A stretch of DNA of 64,000 bases from Deroplatys truncata (taxonomy: Eukaryota > Arthropoda > Insecta > Mantodea > Mantidae). Positions 13,118-24,600 of this stretch are shown here, in pieces; the stretch's first letter is position 1, and each line of letters begins with the position of its first letter. The position numbers and the translations under genes were made by a program. The notes under the pieces were generated by a model. That model did not search any database. It had not been told where the DNA came from and saw only the letters and a program-made list of their open reading frames with translations. The DNA is taken from assembly GCA_030765065.1 (NCBI GenBank), contig CM060984.1, forward strand, positions 97,631,488-97,695,487. Reading direction: 5' to 3'.

Positions 13118-13660
13118 AAAATCTGATTGCAATGGGTTCTGAATTGCAAGATGATCACTTATAAAGGTATTACTGTCACAATGTTTTTTTGATATAGCAA
13201 TAATTACCATTAAAGTGGTTTTTGTAAGCTTAGAGCAGGTATGACGAAAAGAAGACATGATTGCAGATTTTGGTCTTCCGATGTCCTACCTCTCTGACCA
13301 GCTGTCTACTTGTATTCGATTATTCTATTTGTTGCTAGGTAGTGTTAAGAGTGTTGCATGTGTGGCGACTGACTCGCCAAACTAAGGTATTTTGCCATGC
13401 TTGGTTTAAAGGGAAACATATTTATTTAATATGTAGATTAAAAATAAACAGTTTTATATCGTATTAATCGACTTTATGAAAAGATAACATTCATGTTTAA
13501 AAAGAGAGGGGAGAGAGAGAGAACGCTTGCGTATGACGTGCTTAGCAAAGATATAGGACCGGACATATACGCGTTCTCGATATTCGGATATGTGACATAG
13601 ATGGAGTGAGTATATGGCCGCGTAGAGGCAAGCGAAACCGGTCAATTTATTTGGTTCATT
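13118..13660. other. Unassigned interval
   Basis: No gene. Includes a GAGAG tract at 13505-13522. Confidence 0.4.
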
Positions 13661-14000
13661 TCTGACCAGTTGAGGGGCTTCACAGCACTAAGCGGAGGAG
13701 TGATGACGCGAATCTGACTGAGAGCGGACTACGGAGGCAGGGAAGGTACAAGGCAAATCTGGGTGATAGTGAAGTATGGAAATATGTAATGCTAGTCTTG
13801 AATGAGAGCGGAATGCAAAGACAAGGCAAGAAACGAGTTGGCAATCCCCAAGGCAATTTTGAGTGAGAGCGGACTGTGGAGAGAAGGCAAGGCGAGTCGA
13901 GAAAGAGAACGTTGCGAGAGCGGATGGACTAGGAGGCAAGTTATGTCGAGTCTGAATGAGAGCGAGTTATGGAGTTTGGCAAAACGGATTTGAGTGAGAA
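13661..14000 (+). repeat. Imperfect tandem repeat tract with GAGAGCGGA motif
   Basis: GAGAGCGGA occurs at about 13730, 13804, 13865 and 13916, with a degenerate copy at 13958, interspersed with GGCAAGG and CGAGT motifs. Purine-biased on the plus strand. It could be the transcribed leader of an LTR or gene; no frame is convincing. Confidence 0.5.
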
Positions 14001-15576
14001 AGTACATTAAAGTCTTTGCGTTTAATTTTATCCCCTTGTAACCATACTTACGAAAAACTTGTCTTCATACGGCCATAAAAACGGATAGATACACTTATCT
14101 GGAGGTACTAGAATCACTTCTGGCATTTACGTCCCAAACAATCCGTGCCGCATTTTGGGTAGCTAGGAAAGGTAGGTTGATAATGTCTGCTCTTTTCACA
14201 CGTCCAGAATGGTTCTAAACCACTGGAGTGTTTCTCAAGGAAATTTTAGGTACAAAAGCCTTAATATTTGTTAAAGGCAGGCCAAGCAGCGTGAGGACAT
14301 GTCAAACAATTTGGGAAATTCTTTAACATGTAAATTATCGAATGTTTGTGAAAGATGGCAAACAATTGCATCTCTGTCTTTATGAAGCAAAGAAAAGTTC
14401 ATTGACGTAAGCCCACAGTAGTGAGAAACCTATATTCATATTCAAATATGTTATAAAAATTCAAATAATAACAACGTTGCCTCATATGTGCATGTAATAG
14501 CATAATATTCTCTACATAGTTAGAAACGTCCAACACCAGGAATCGCAATGATTTGTGCGTAGTAAGCGTATCATTAAAGCTGCATGAAAGGACCTGGCCG
14601 CGAGCTTTTGTGTTTATTTTACTTTTGCACTGTACGTGTATATGCAATCACTGAGAAATTTTCTTTGGAGTCCTTTGGACTTAAGGTGCGTTAAAATTTT
14701 TATTTAAAAAATAAATTATAGCTTAAGTGTTCAATACACACACACACACACAAAGAACAGCAAATGTGCCGTATTTCTCGGGTGAGTATATCTAGGATAG
14801 AGCAGGGGGTGAATTCGCGCCAAAAATTGTGCTGCGCACAGGCGGGAAAAAATGTAGCCTTGTGGCGCAAGGTATTAGGGATCCAGTAGCAAATACAGCG
14901 AGGGGCAACGGATTAAGAACATCGATGATAATATATATATATATATATATATAGATCTTTTGCAAATAGTTTCGATACTACGACACGACACAAGAGTAAA
15001 GAGCTTTGCTCGGATGGTATAATAAGCTTGTACTTTTTGCGAGCTTAGCGTTAATCACAGCTGGAGCCTTTCCATGGCCAACTGTATTATATCAATTAGT
15101 ACGGTTTAATGATTGCCGTGCCCAATAATCGTTATTGAAACAGCCGATTCGCTCTGCTTTTATTTACTTTGTAAACTCTGAATCTGAAGCAAAAATATCG
15201 GTACGTAACTTTTCATACAAGGCACGACCACAGATACTAGAGCAGTTATTACAGTAGCGTTATTATAAAAAAGAACATTTAAGTGCTTTATCTCTATAAA
15301 AAAACTTGTGAACAAAAGATACATTCCGCACATTATTGGACAGCAGGGATGGAGGCATTAAGCACTATGTGAGCATTTTTCACGACCAGCATCAAACAGG
15401 TATTTTAGTTTTTGCCACATTAGCTGGTCCCTAGATATTTTACAGCCTCGAACTTACTGTGGCGCAGCGACTATTACCCAAGTTTATCGGCAGGTCGGCA
15501 CTGGGCAGTGGAGAGGTGTAGCTCGCTCAGCGCGTTCATCCAGCTTAAACATCGAATCGCTATTGCCAGATAGCCA
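14001..15576. other. Interval upstream of the heat-shock promoter
   Basis: No gene recognised. (CA)n at about 14736-14752; (TA)n at about 14932-14953. Confidence 0.4.
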
Positions 15577-15668
15577 GAATCTTCTGGAGGTTTCCTCCTC
15601 TCCACCTCTAGAATGTTCTGGAACCCTAACCACCGGCTATATAAGCGAGCGCCCCCGCAAATAAGTAA
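15577..15668 (+). promoter_or_regulatory. Heat-shock-type promoter: two HSE arrays plus TATA box
   Basis: The first array, at 15577-15594, reads GAA-nn-TTC-nn-GAG-nn-TTC (four units, one imperfect). The second, at 15611-15623, is a perfect GAA-nn-TTC-nn-GAA. TATATAAG follows at 15638-15645. With a start about 30 bp after the TATA box, the arrays fall near -91/-74 and -57/-45, closely matching the two proximal HSEs of Drosophila hsp70. A long purine-rich leader with GTGAGTTAGTGAGG-type repeats follows. No Hsp frame is present downstream: the first ATG (15723) opens only a four-codon frame. It could be an hsp70 promoter fragment, a heat-induced non-coding RNA promoter, or the U3 of an LTR. Confidence 0.62.
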
Positions 15669-15960
15669 GTAGCGAAGTGAGTTAGTGAGGGAGTTAGCGA
15701 GTGCATTTCTGGTGCGACGAAAAATGCTGCTCTCTTAGCGAGTTGGTGACGTGTAGTGAATGCTAATACTGCAGGAGAGATTGCAGAACTACTGTGTTCG
15801 ACTCCTCAGTGAGACGTGAACTGATAGTGAAGACTAAATGAGTGGCAGTGAAAAGTTAACTAGATCACATTAGCGAAGTGACAATGAGATCTCAGAGAAG
15901 AGACAATTTGTTCAAAAAACATCTGGACAAAGTCACACCCTGCATACGTTTGTAACTATA
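15669..15960 (+). ncRNA. Putative untranslated transcript downstream of the heat-shock promoter
   Basis: Purine-rich sequence with repeated GCGAAGTGA and GTTAGCGAG motifs (about 15671-15702, and again near 15873-15884). It has no open frame longer than a few codons on the plus strand. Such leaders are typical of insect hsp70 5' UTRs and of some LTR R regions. The extent is arbitrary. Confidence 0.3.
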
Positions 15961-16127
15961 GCCTTTCTTCGTCTTGTTTATTGCTAATCTTCCAAATTTG
16001 ATGAAGATTTGCTCCACTAATATTAGATTAGTTTAAACGGATACTGTTGTGCGTTATTCATTATGAGACCTCGGCTTCAAGAGAAAGACCACTAAACGAA
16101 GATACGCATTTTGGAATGACAAAGTCT

Positions 16128-16300
16128 AGATTAACACCTTAATGAGATAGCAAAATGGAACTTGGGATCCCTGGATTGAGAAGATTCTGGGGGGCGGGTA
16201 TGTTGATTTAATTAGAATCATTCCCTCCTCTGTGCAGAGTTTGAAATTGTGAACGTGTTTCCTAACGAAAATGAATAAAACAAAATTTAAAAACAGTCAA
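16128..16300 (+). repeat. SINE-like remnant (type 2)
   Basis: GGATCCCTGGATTGAGAAG then ATTAGAATCATTCCCTCC and GAAATTGTGAACGTGTTT. A decayed relative of 10790-10985. Confidence 0.35.
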
Positions 16301-16366
16301 CGCGTTAAAAATACCATCTGTTGCTTCTCATGTCAAAGCCTCTGGCCTTAAAAGATAAAGAAAGCT

Positions 16367-16735
16367 AAAAAAATTCTGATATGTTGCACTCACATGACTT
16401 TTTCTATTCTGTACACACTATTTTCCTTCTTCATCATCTTCCTCCATTCAAGTTTTAGGACTTTCGACCTATTCCGAAGTTAACTAAACTGGTCACTCCA
16501 TCTCCTCCGTTGTCGTCCAACATTTCTTCTTCCTGAAGGTCTGTAAAATAAAGGTTGCTGTGGATACCTTTATTACAAGAAACTATTTTTGCAAACGCTT
16601 ATTCTCTAACTTATTGCTAATTTTCTGTGGGTGCAAGGGGTATATGGTAGCCTTTAAACGATAATAAAATCTCTTAAGAGCTGGTTCCTATGTGGAATAT
16701 TCCACCCTCATTGCATGTCCAGCACATTACACAAA
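16367..16735 (+). repeat. Family A left unit only, carrying a retroposon insertion
   Basis: Left-end sequence from AAATTCTGATATGTTGCACTC to GCATGTCCAGCACATT, then straight into the next copy. 16435-16581 is foreign. Confidence 0.8.
16435..16581 (-). mobile_element. 5'-truncated retroposon with (GAA)n tail
   Basis: Flanked by the 8-bp duplication ACTATTTT at 16427-16434 and 16582-16589. The minus strand ends in a GAAGATGATGAAGAAGG-type tail. The preceding AAAGTCCTAAAACTTGAATG is in the style of LINE or SINE 3' ends. The empty site matches intact family A copies. Confidence 0.7.
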
Positions 16736-17590
16736 AATCTGATTGTTACATTCACATGACTTTCTCTACTCTTGTAAAACTATTTTTACAAACGCTTATT
16801 CGAGATATCGAGATGTTAATCTTATTGCTAATTTTCTTGTAGATGCAAGGGGAATTGGTAGGCTTTAAACGATAGTCAAATATTTTAAGAGGTGGTTGCT
16901 ATGTGGAGTATTCCATTCTCTTTGCATTATCAGAACAAAAAAAAATTAATAACGAATTTGAGAAAAAGTATAAGTATTGGAAAATTTAAGGAAATAACAA
17001 GCAATATCTCGAAAATGGTTCACTCAACAAACAAAAGTATGACATAAATTGTGTACTTTAACGCGTTCTACATTTTTTGTGTAGTAAAATTTTGTCTATC
17101 TCTTATGGTTTACCAGTTATGCAAAAGTCGTTCACAATGAAAAATACTTTTGGAGACATTCCCAGAAAATTCGAGATATGCATTTCATTTGTCATAAAAA
17201 TATCTTAAACATATGATATCTTAATCAAAATCGTTAGAGCCATTTTTGAGAAAATTAAAATTTTCGAAAAATGTTTCATGTAAAGGGTAATCTGAGGTGG
17301 GGGGATTTTCTTGAAAACCTTCGTGTCGCATCTCTGGCAGATACTGAAGCTAAATACCAAGTTTGGTGTTTATCCGACTGTTCGTTTCTGAGTTATGCTG
17401 TTCACAGACAGACAGACAGACACACACACACACACATACATACAGACACACACACGGACATGTTTCCAAAAATGCTTTTTTTGGATTCAGGGGGTCTCAA
17501 AACACGTATTTCCGGTGAAATCTCGGGTTCGAATTTTTGGGTGGAATACAATACTTCCCCTACTTACTATACGTAGTAGAGAAAGTAAAA
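16733..17590 (+). repeat. Family A copy, full length, second unit of the array
   Basis: Left end AAAAATCTGATTGTTACATTC at the boundary; right end GTAGAGAAAGTAAAA at 17577-17590. Microsatellite (GACA)n(CA)n at 17406-17455. Confidence 0.9.
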
Positions 17591-18209
17591 AAGAAGAAGA
17601 ACGAATTCCTGTTTGAGAAGAAGTATAGGTATTACAAAATTCAAACAAATATAAAGGAGCATCTCGGAAATGTTTCACTCGACCAAATAAAAATGTGCAC
17701 GACAGAAATTGTGTGTTTTAACGAGTTCTACATTTTTTGTGTAGTTAAATTTTGTCTATCTCTTACGCTTAACAGTTATGTGAAAGTCATTCAGAGTGAA
17801 GAGGAATTTTGGGTACCTACATTCCCAGAAAATTCAACATATAAATTTCATTTGCTAGTAAATATCTTCAAAATTTGATATTTTAATCAAAATCGTGGGA
17901 GCCATTTTTGAGAAAATCAAAGAGTAGTTTGCGGTGGGGGATTTTCTTGAAAATCTTCGTATCGCATTCTTTGAAGTTACTATACTCACATACCAAGTTT
18001 GATATTTAACCGACTTTTAGTTTTTGAATTATGCTGTTCACAGACAAACACACAGACGGACATAAACACACACACGGACATGTTTGCAAAAATGATTTAT
18101 TTTGATTCAGGACACCTCAAAGCATGTATTTCTGGTGAAATCTCGGTATCGAATTTTTCAGTGGAATGCAATGCTTCCCCTACTTTCCATGCGTAGCAGA
18201 GGAAGTAAA
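17591..18209 (+). repeat. Family A right unit, third in tandem
   Basis: Begins at the internal A-run junction (ACGAATTCCTGTTTGAGAAG) and ends GTAGCAGAGGAAGTAAAAA. It lacks the left unit entirely. Confidence 0.85.
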
Positions 18210-18596
18210 AATGAACAATGAATTCCCATTTGAGAAAAAGCATAAGTATTGGAAAAGTAAAAAAAATAACAAGGAATATCTAGGGAATGGTTCACTCGAC
18301 AAAAAAAGTGTATATGGCATAAGTTGTATGTTTTAACAAGATATACAGGTTTTGTGCAGTAAAATGTTATCTATCTCTTACGGTTTACCAGTTATGCAAA
18401 GGTCATTCAGAATGAAGAGGACTTTTGGGGACATTTCCAAAAAATTGAAGATATAGATTTCATAAAAACACCTTAAACATATGATATTTCAATCAAAATC
18501 GTTAGTCACTTCTGAGAAAACCAAAAATATCGAAAAATATTCCATGTAAAGTGGTCTAGGATGGGGGAATTTTCTTGAAAATCTTCGTGTCTTCGG
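18210..18596 (+). repeat. Family A right unit, fourth in tandem, 3'-truncated
   Basis: Starts at the same internal junction (ATGAACAATGAATTCCCATT) and breaks off after TTGAAAATCTTCGTGTC. Confidence 0.85.
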
Positions 18597-18634
18597 ACAT
18601 TGAATTTCCACAATGACGTTCTACCAGCATATTA

Positions 18635-18755
18635 TCAAAGGTTAGAGCAACCGTACGAAAGTGGGGGAACTTTGTTCAAATCCCGGCTATGACGTGTTTT
18701 TCAGCTGGGTTAATATAACATTGCCTAGCCGGGCAGGTCGTTAAAAGTATAATTA
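18635..18755 (+). repeat. SINE (type 1)
   Basis: GGTTAGAGCAACCGTACGAA then B-box GTTCAAATCCCGGCT and TTTTTCAG, matching 145-370. Confidence 0.6.
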
Positions 18756-18788
18756 ACTGATTTTATATTGTACATAATAAATAATAAC

Positions 18789-19101
18789 TGGTATTTAAGT
18801 TCAGCATCTTCCAAGGGTACAACGCCAAGATTTTAAATTACCCATTATTTGGAAGTATTTTCATTATTTATTTTCTCAAAACTTGCTCTAATATTTTTAT
18901 TAAAATACTATATGTTTAAGATATTTAAATTTCGAAATGTATATCTTAAATTTTCTGAACAATCAATCTCGCACATGCGTTATTGGGAAATCATAAGACA
19001 TAGAGGAAAACATACTACTGTGGCCATGCAAGGAGTATTAAATTTCAAAGCCAGTATATAGCGACCTACTAGAGAAAGTCACATGAATATAACTCGTCAG
19101 G
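18789..19101 (-). repeat. Family A copy, internally deleted
   Basis: Minus-strand right-middle sequence joined to a left end (GAGAAAGTCACATGAATATA). Confidence 0.65.
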
Positions 19102-19149
19102 TTCTTTGCTGCTAAGTCGCTTTTCGTTTGTTTCGTGTGGTTCGTGCAA

Positions 19150-19925
19150 AGAATATGGAATATCAAACCCAGCATATAGCGAAACACTTTATAAATCTGA
19201 CTATCGCTTCCTCTCCTGTCTCCTTCTACCTACAACTAATTACTCTATAAGGAAACAATTTCTGCAAAGGCTTATCTGGATTATCATGAAGTAGGTAGAT
19301 AGTAAAATCCTCAACTGTAAGAATAGAAGGATAAAAGTAGAGATATTCGCGCTATTGGTCTGAATTTTCCAAATACTTTATAATAATTTAAAATGTCAAG
19401 TCACCATGTGTTTCTTGCACTCATATAAAGCGTATTGAATTCAACAGCCAGCATATATAGGTCTACCAGAAAAAGCAATATAAGTAATACATCAGATATA
19501 TTGGTGCTAAGTCGTCATTCGTTTGTTGCTCGTGGTCATAAAATGAGTATGGGATATCAAAGCCAGCATATAGCGATTTAAATTTTAAAGCTGACTAAAG
19601 GTACTTCATAGTATTCAAATAATTATAGAGCAGTGAAATAAATAGCTAAAGGATAGTAAAAATTAATCTTTGTGAGCCGGTAAGGATGCTGGACTATATA
19701 CAATTTTTTAACCATGTATAGCTGCAAGTTAACTGAAAATTATAATTTCGCTTCACCTCCTGTGCCCTTTTACCTACAACAAAATATAACGAAAATTTCT
19801 GCAAAACGTTTATCTGGATTAGCATAAAGTAGATAGAAAAATACGCTTTTGTAAAAATAGCTCGTGAAAGAGAGATAAAAATAAGGTAGCGGGCAGGCAA
19901 AGTCACGTGAATGTAACACATCATA
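19150..19925 (-). repeat. Serial family A left-unit fragments
   Basis: Three minus-strand stretches (about 19160-19350, 19560-19600, 19740-19925) repeat the CAGCATATAGCG and TTTCTGCAAA..TTTATCTGGATTA motifs of the left unit. The last ends GTCACGTGAATGTAACACATC. Confidence 0.6.
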
Positions 19926-20154
19926 TTTATATATTATTTGAAGTATTATCCTACTGCGATTTGAAATATATTTCGCGCTGTGTATGTTGGTAAACATACA
20001 TTGCTGAAAATAACAGCCACTGAAATACCTAGTTCTACTTTCGCATTGCTTTGATTTTGAAAAGAAGCACATCGTATGGAATACAAAAGTCAACTAACCG
20101 AAACGCTCTGACACTAAACAATGAGTATGTTAAAGTTAGGTTAGGATATTAACG

Positions 20155-20650
20155 GAGGACATCTCACGCACTGCGACCTACATAGATTTATTGTGGCTAA
20201 CACCCCCAGGAGGAAGGGATTAAGTGAAGGAACCACAGGAGGCTACAGGCCACAGAGACGCGGAGAAGTCTCTAACAGTTCAGGCTCAGACCCGTCCCAC
20301 TGCTGGAGCTGCCTAGAGAGGGCGATGAGCGATGCATTAAGCAGATCCGTCGACCAGCAGCCTTCTAGTGCCCACGAGGAGTACTCTTTCCTTTGAGCAA
20401 GCATCCGCGCCATCCATCCGACACCGCCATACGCCACGAGACTAGAAGCACATCTGAAAAATGAGAAGGTAACAGAATGAAAGGGAAATAATGGAAAATA
20501 ACTCATAGTAGAGGAGAAACCACCCCATCATTCGCCTACCGACCAGGGAAAACCATAAACAACCCAAGTTAGTGGGCGAACTACGGGAATCGAAGCCGGG
20601 ACTTTCCGAATGCAAGCCTTACACGTTACCGGGTGCCATATATTTCGGTT
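20155..20650 (-). repeat. Long tRNA-headed SINE (type B)
   Basis: The minus strand has a head with B-box-like GGCTTCGATTCCC (about 20588) and then the body with the CGAATGATGGGGTGG motif and a GC-rich distal part. The distal 300 bp match 25808-26105. Confidence 0.72.
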
Positions 20651-21726
20651 CATAATGGATATCAAGAAAACGACTCGGAGCTTCTATAAACAAAAATCTA
20701 GATTTTTTGTTAATTTTGGCGAGAAATTAGTCTCGTTCAAGTGGGAGCGGCACAAATAGTTTATCTTGCAAATTCTCGATGAAATGGTATTGTTTTCGAA
20801 GAAACTGTATACATTGCTTATGGGAGTGTATACTTCCCATTATGTTTCTCTGTGGGCGCAGTGATATGACATTACTTTGCTTAATGGGAGTTAGCTAGTT
20901 TTTTTTTCCATTATGCGCTCTATTTATGGGTCCATTGCACAACATATCGAACCCGACTAGTAGTATTTTGCAATAGCGTCGTTAATGAGTTATAACAAAA
21001 GAAAGTAATAATTCGTTGTGTAAATTTGTAAAATACGTCCTTTGTCAATCTAACACAAGCAAATTCATTTAAACGTTATTTGTTTCTCGTGGAAGGGAAT
21101 TAAAACAAAATTAATTTCGCGTTTTCACAGCATTAAATGCACAACTTGTCTCGTACTGACGAAGAGTAGAAATCGTATCTCAGGGCGGTGGTTACTCTTT
21201 TATTCGTGCACTATATGGGGTAAGCTCAAGTTTTTAAAGATTACTCGTCTCAGGAATATCCCGGAGCTATAACTCTTCGTTACATCCCGTCTTTTAAAAC
21301 TCTGACGTTTACATCTTCTTTTAAACATGCCTGGTTATTTTCTTAAGACAGACGGAAGATAAAACTCAAATCCAAAGTTAAATTTTACTTAAGTATAGGG
21401 CATATAAACGCATTTTAGAAAGAAAACATCGGCAATTTCTGCTGTGAATGACTACTTTAAATACTAAATACCTATTGAATACCTACTTTATAGTTATTAT
21501 TTTTAGGAAAAGTGATGCGATTTCAAAAAGCTTGTGACTACTATTTTCTCCATTATTTACTCAGGATAGAACATTTGTTAAACTCGACCCAAACATTGTA
21601 TATCAAGGTTACACCGGACAAACTTGCATTGAGAAGACAAACAACAATCTCAAAAATAAATAAATTACCTTAAGTGTGTGCAACTGTCCAAAAAGAAAAC
21701 ACTTCAGAGAAGAATCAAAGAGAACA
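20651..21726. other. Unassigned interval
   Basis: No gene or recognised repeat; only short shadow frames. Confidence 0.4.
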
Positions 21727-22185
21727 TTTACTTTGTCTTTCTCTCCCACCTACATATACAGGGTAGAGGAAGCCTTGTATACAGATATTTCTCTAAAAGA
21801 AATATAAGCCTTGAGGCCCATTAAATATAGAAAGATTTTTTAGAAAAAGATTCCTGTTTGTTTCATCTGTATGTTTGCACCTTCTGTAAATAACAGAATT
21901 GAAAAATTCAAGAAAATTGTCCCATACAAAATTAACTCTTAGAGGGTAAAATTCTTACCAATTATTTTCTCAAAATAGTTTTTCGATTTTAATTTAAATA
22001 TAATATATCTAGGATATTAATGTCACAAATTAAATACACATCATTAATTTTCTGTGAACAGCCTATGAAGTCCTTCTTAGAACTTGAATTTTTTACAATT
22101 ATTTTAATCATGAAATAATAGGAGATAGATGCAAAACAGGAAAAAGCGTACATCTTATTAAAATGGGTAATTTGCACACTCTTTC
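21727..22185 (-). repeat. Family A copy, old
   Basis: TTTACTTTGTCTTTCTCTCC start; traces of the middle region up to about 22185. Confidence 0.5.
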
Positions 22186-22255
22186 GTGAGGCTTTTGTAT
22201 CTCTTGAAAATGTTTACACATTTCCTGATAGTTGACATGGCTGAAAGTTTGCGAT

Positions 22256-22475
22256 TTTTACTTTCTCTTGTACCCATCTACTTATATTAGGTATATAGAG
22301 AAATAAAATTATGCAAAAACAGTTGTAGAGCTATTAAAAACAAACTATAGCTAGAGAAAGTCGTATGAATGTAACACGTCTTTCGGGTGTTTCCGATGAA
22401 ATCTCGGTATCCATTTTTTGTGCACTGCAATACTTCCTCTGCTTACTATAGGTAAGTGGTAGAGAAAGAAATGGA
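22256..22475. repeat. Family A composite of three end fragments
   Basis: Minus right end (TTTTTACTTTCTCTTG), minus left end (GAGAAAGTCGTATGAATGTA), then plus right end (GAAATCTCGGTATCC to GGTAGAGAAAG). Confidence 0.65.
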
Positions 22476-23340
22476 GGAAATATCTAAAATATTAAAGTAT
22501 AAGACGAGAAATTGTTCAGATGTTTTACCGTAGCAGAAGGACGAAGAAGCGTTTCAAAGTTTGATGGAAGAAATACAGCTAGGGAAATGAAGACCAGACA
22601 GCAAAGCGAAGTGATGGAATCCCCAGGAGCTAGTTAAAAGTCATGATGAAAGAAAGAAGAAAATTCTAAGTCCGCAATCCAATTTAAGTAATGGCGTAGA
22701 ATTTTCCAGCAATGAATCACATTCTCCCATGTTCAGGGTGATTCAATGAAACGAAGTTTTTACTATTAAACTTGCTTTCTTATTTATGCAAGCCAAAAAA
22801 TATATGAAATGAATGTCAATAATGCCAATTGATTCAATGAAAGAATATTTAATTCCTTGAAAATTACGCTCTGAAATTACCTTCATTTCTAGATGATAAT
22901 AATCTGCGATAATCATGCATAATGTCAACGTCCTTTATAACATTTGAGCTGGAATGGCATTAATTTATATGTGAATATCATATTTAAGGTGATCTAACAC
23001 CTTACAGTGTTATAGACCTTTAAGGTACACAAGGATTTGTGAACAATTGGGAGAAACCTTGTTTTTTAAATATCCCCTGTGAAGGTAGTTACAGAAAGAG
23101 AAATGTGGAGTTTGTTTCATAGAACTCGACAGGCGTGACAGTTTTGATAATTACACAAAATCTGACAGTTTTGCAACATGTATGACAATGTTATGTTTCA
23201 TAAACTTACTGTTTTAACTTGCATGATAAGCATAAAATTGTAGATTTTTCCTCTTTATTTATTTTACCTCACCTCGTGGCTGGGTATGTGGCGAACAGTT
23301 AACTTTCCAGGTCTATCCCTGTACCACATCATCTTGCTCC
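22476..23340. other. Unassigned interval
   Basis: No gene recognised. Confidence 0.4.
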
Positions 23341-23343
23341 GTC

Positions 23344-23477
23344 ACGTGTCCACAGAGGTGTTAGTGCTAGACAACTGTACCTCTGCTTCTACACGTGACG
23401 GGCAAATGCAGCTTCGATACGTGTCCACAGGGACCTTAGTGCTAGCTAACTGTACCTCTGCTTCTATGCGTGACATG
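23344..23477 (+). repeat. 75-bp tandem duplication, two units
   Basis: ACGTGTCCACAG recurs at 23344 and 23419. The unit length is a multiple of three, so a plus-strand 64-codon frame (23286-23480) reads a duplicated VST..LVL.NCTSAS.RD block. There is no other sign of coding. Confidence 0.7.
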
Positions 23478-23656
23478 TAGATGGCATTAGGGTGCCGTCC
23501 AGACTACCTTTGTTTATTATCTGTGGATAGATAGCAGAGTATTCGCTGTTATCATCTATTTTAATTTTTACTAGTATTTTAGACTTGAGATGGAACTTTG
23601 AGTCGTGGTATTAAATACGAAATCCGATATTACCTTGGTAACTGAAGGAAACCACG

Positions 23657-24600
23657 AAAAAATCTGATGTGTTACACTCACATTACTTTCTCTACTCTTG
23701 TACAAACTATTTTTACAAACTCTTATTCTACATCTATTTCATATTAATCAGGATAAATATTTGCATAAAAGATCTTTTGACATGCAAAGAAAATTACATT
23801 TTACACATAGCGAACAGTTCTAAAAATATTTAACCATCGCTTAAGGCCTACTATGTTCCCCTTGTTTTGTATTTGCAAGGGCAATATAAGCACAGACATA
23901 TACCTTAATAGCTGGTTGCTATGTGCAGCACCATTCTGTTTGCCACAGATTAATACTCTTTGCATATCCAATACAAAAAAATTAATAACGAATTCCCATT
24001 TGAGAAAATAAGTATTGAAAAATTTAAGGGAATAACAAGCAATATCTCGAAAATGGTTCACTCAAAAAAAAATGTATATGACATAAATTGTGTATTTTAA
24101 CGCGATGTACATTTTTTGTGTAGTAAAGTTTTGTCTATCTCTTATGGTTTACCAGTTATGCAAAATGCGTTCACAATGAAGAATACTTTTGGAGAAATTC
24201 CCAGAAAATTCAAGATATACGTTATATTTGTCATGAAAATATCTTAAACATATGATATTTTAATCAAAATCGTTAGAGCCATTTTTGAGAAAATTGAAAT
24301 TTTCGAAAAATGTTCCATGTAAAGGGTGATCTAAGGTGGGAGGCTTTTCTTGAAACACTTCATGTTGCATCTCTGGAAGATACTGAACCTAAATACCAAG
24401 TTTGGTGTTTATCCGACTGTTCGTTTCTGAGTTATGCTGTTCACAGACAGACAGACACACACACGGACATGTTTCCAAAAATGCTTTTTTTGGATTCAGG
24501 GGGTCTCAAAACATGTATTTCCGGTGAAATCTCGGTATCGAATTTTTGGGTGGAATACAATAATTCCCCTACTTACTATACGTAGTAGAGAAAGTAAAAA
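23657..24600 (+). repeat. Family A copy, full length
   Basis: AAAAATCTGATGTGTTACAC start, GTAGTAGAGAAAGTAAAAA end; short microsatellite at 24445-24466. Confidence 0.92.

Noticed and set aside
16733-18596. Regular repetition that could suggest a CRISPR-like or satellite array
   Set aside because: Units are 400-860 bp mobile-repeat copies in a eukaryotic setting, without short direct repeats and spacers.
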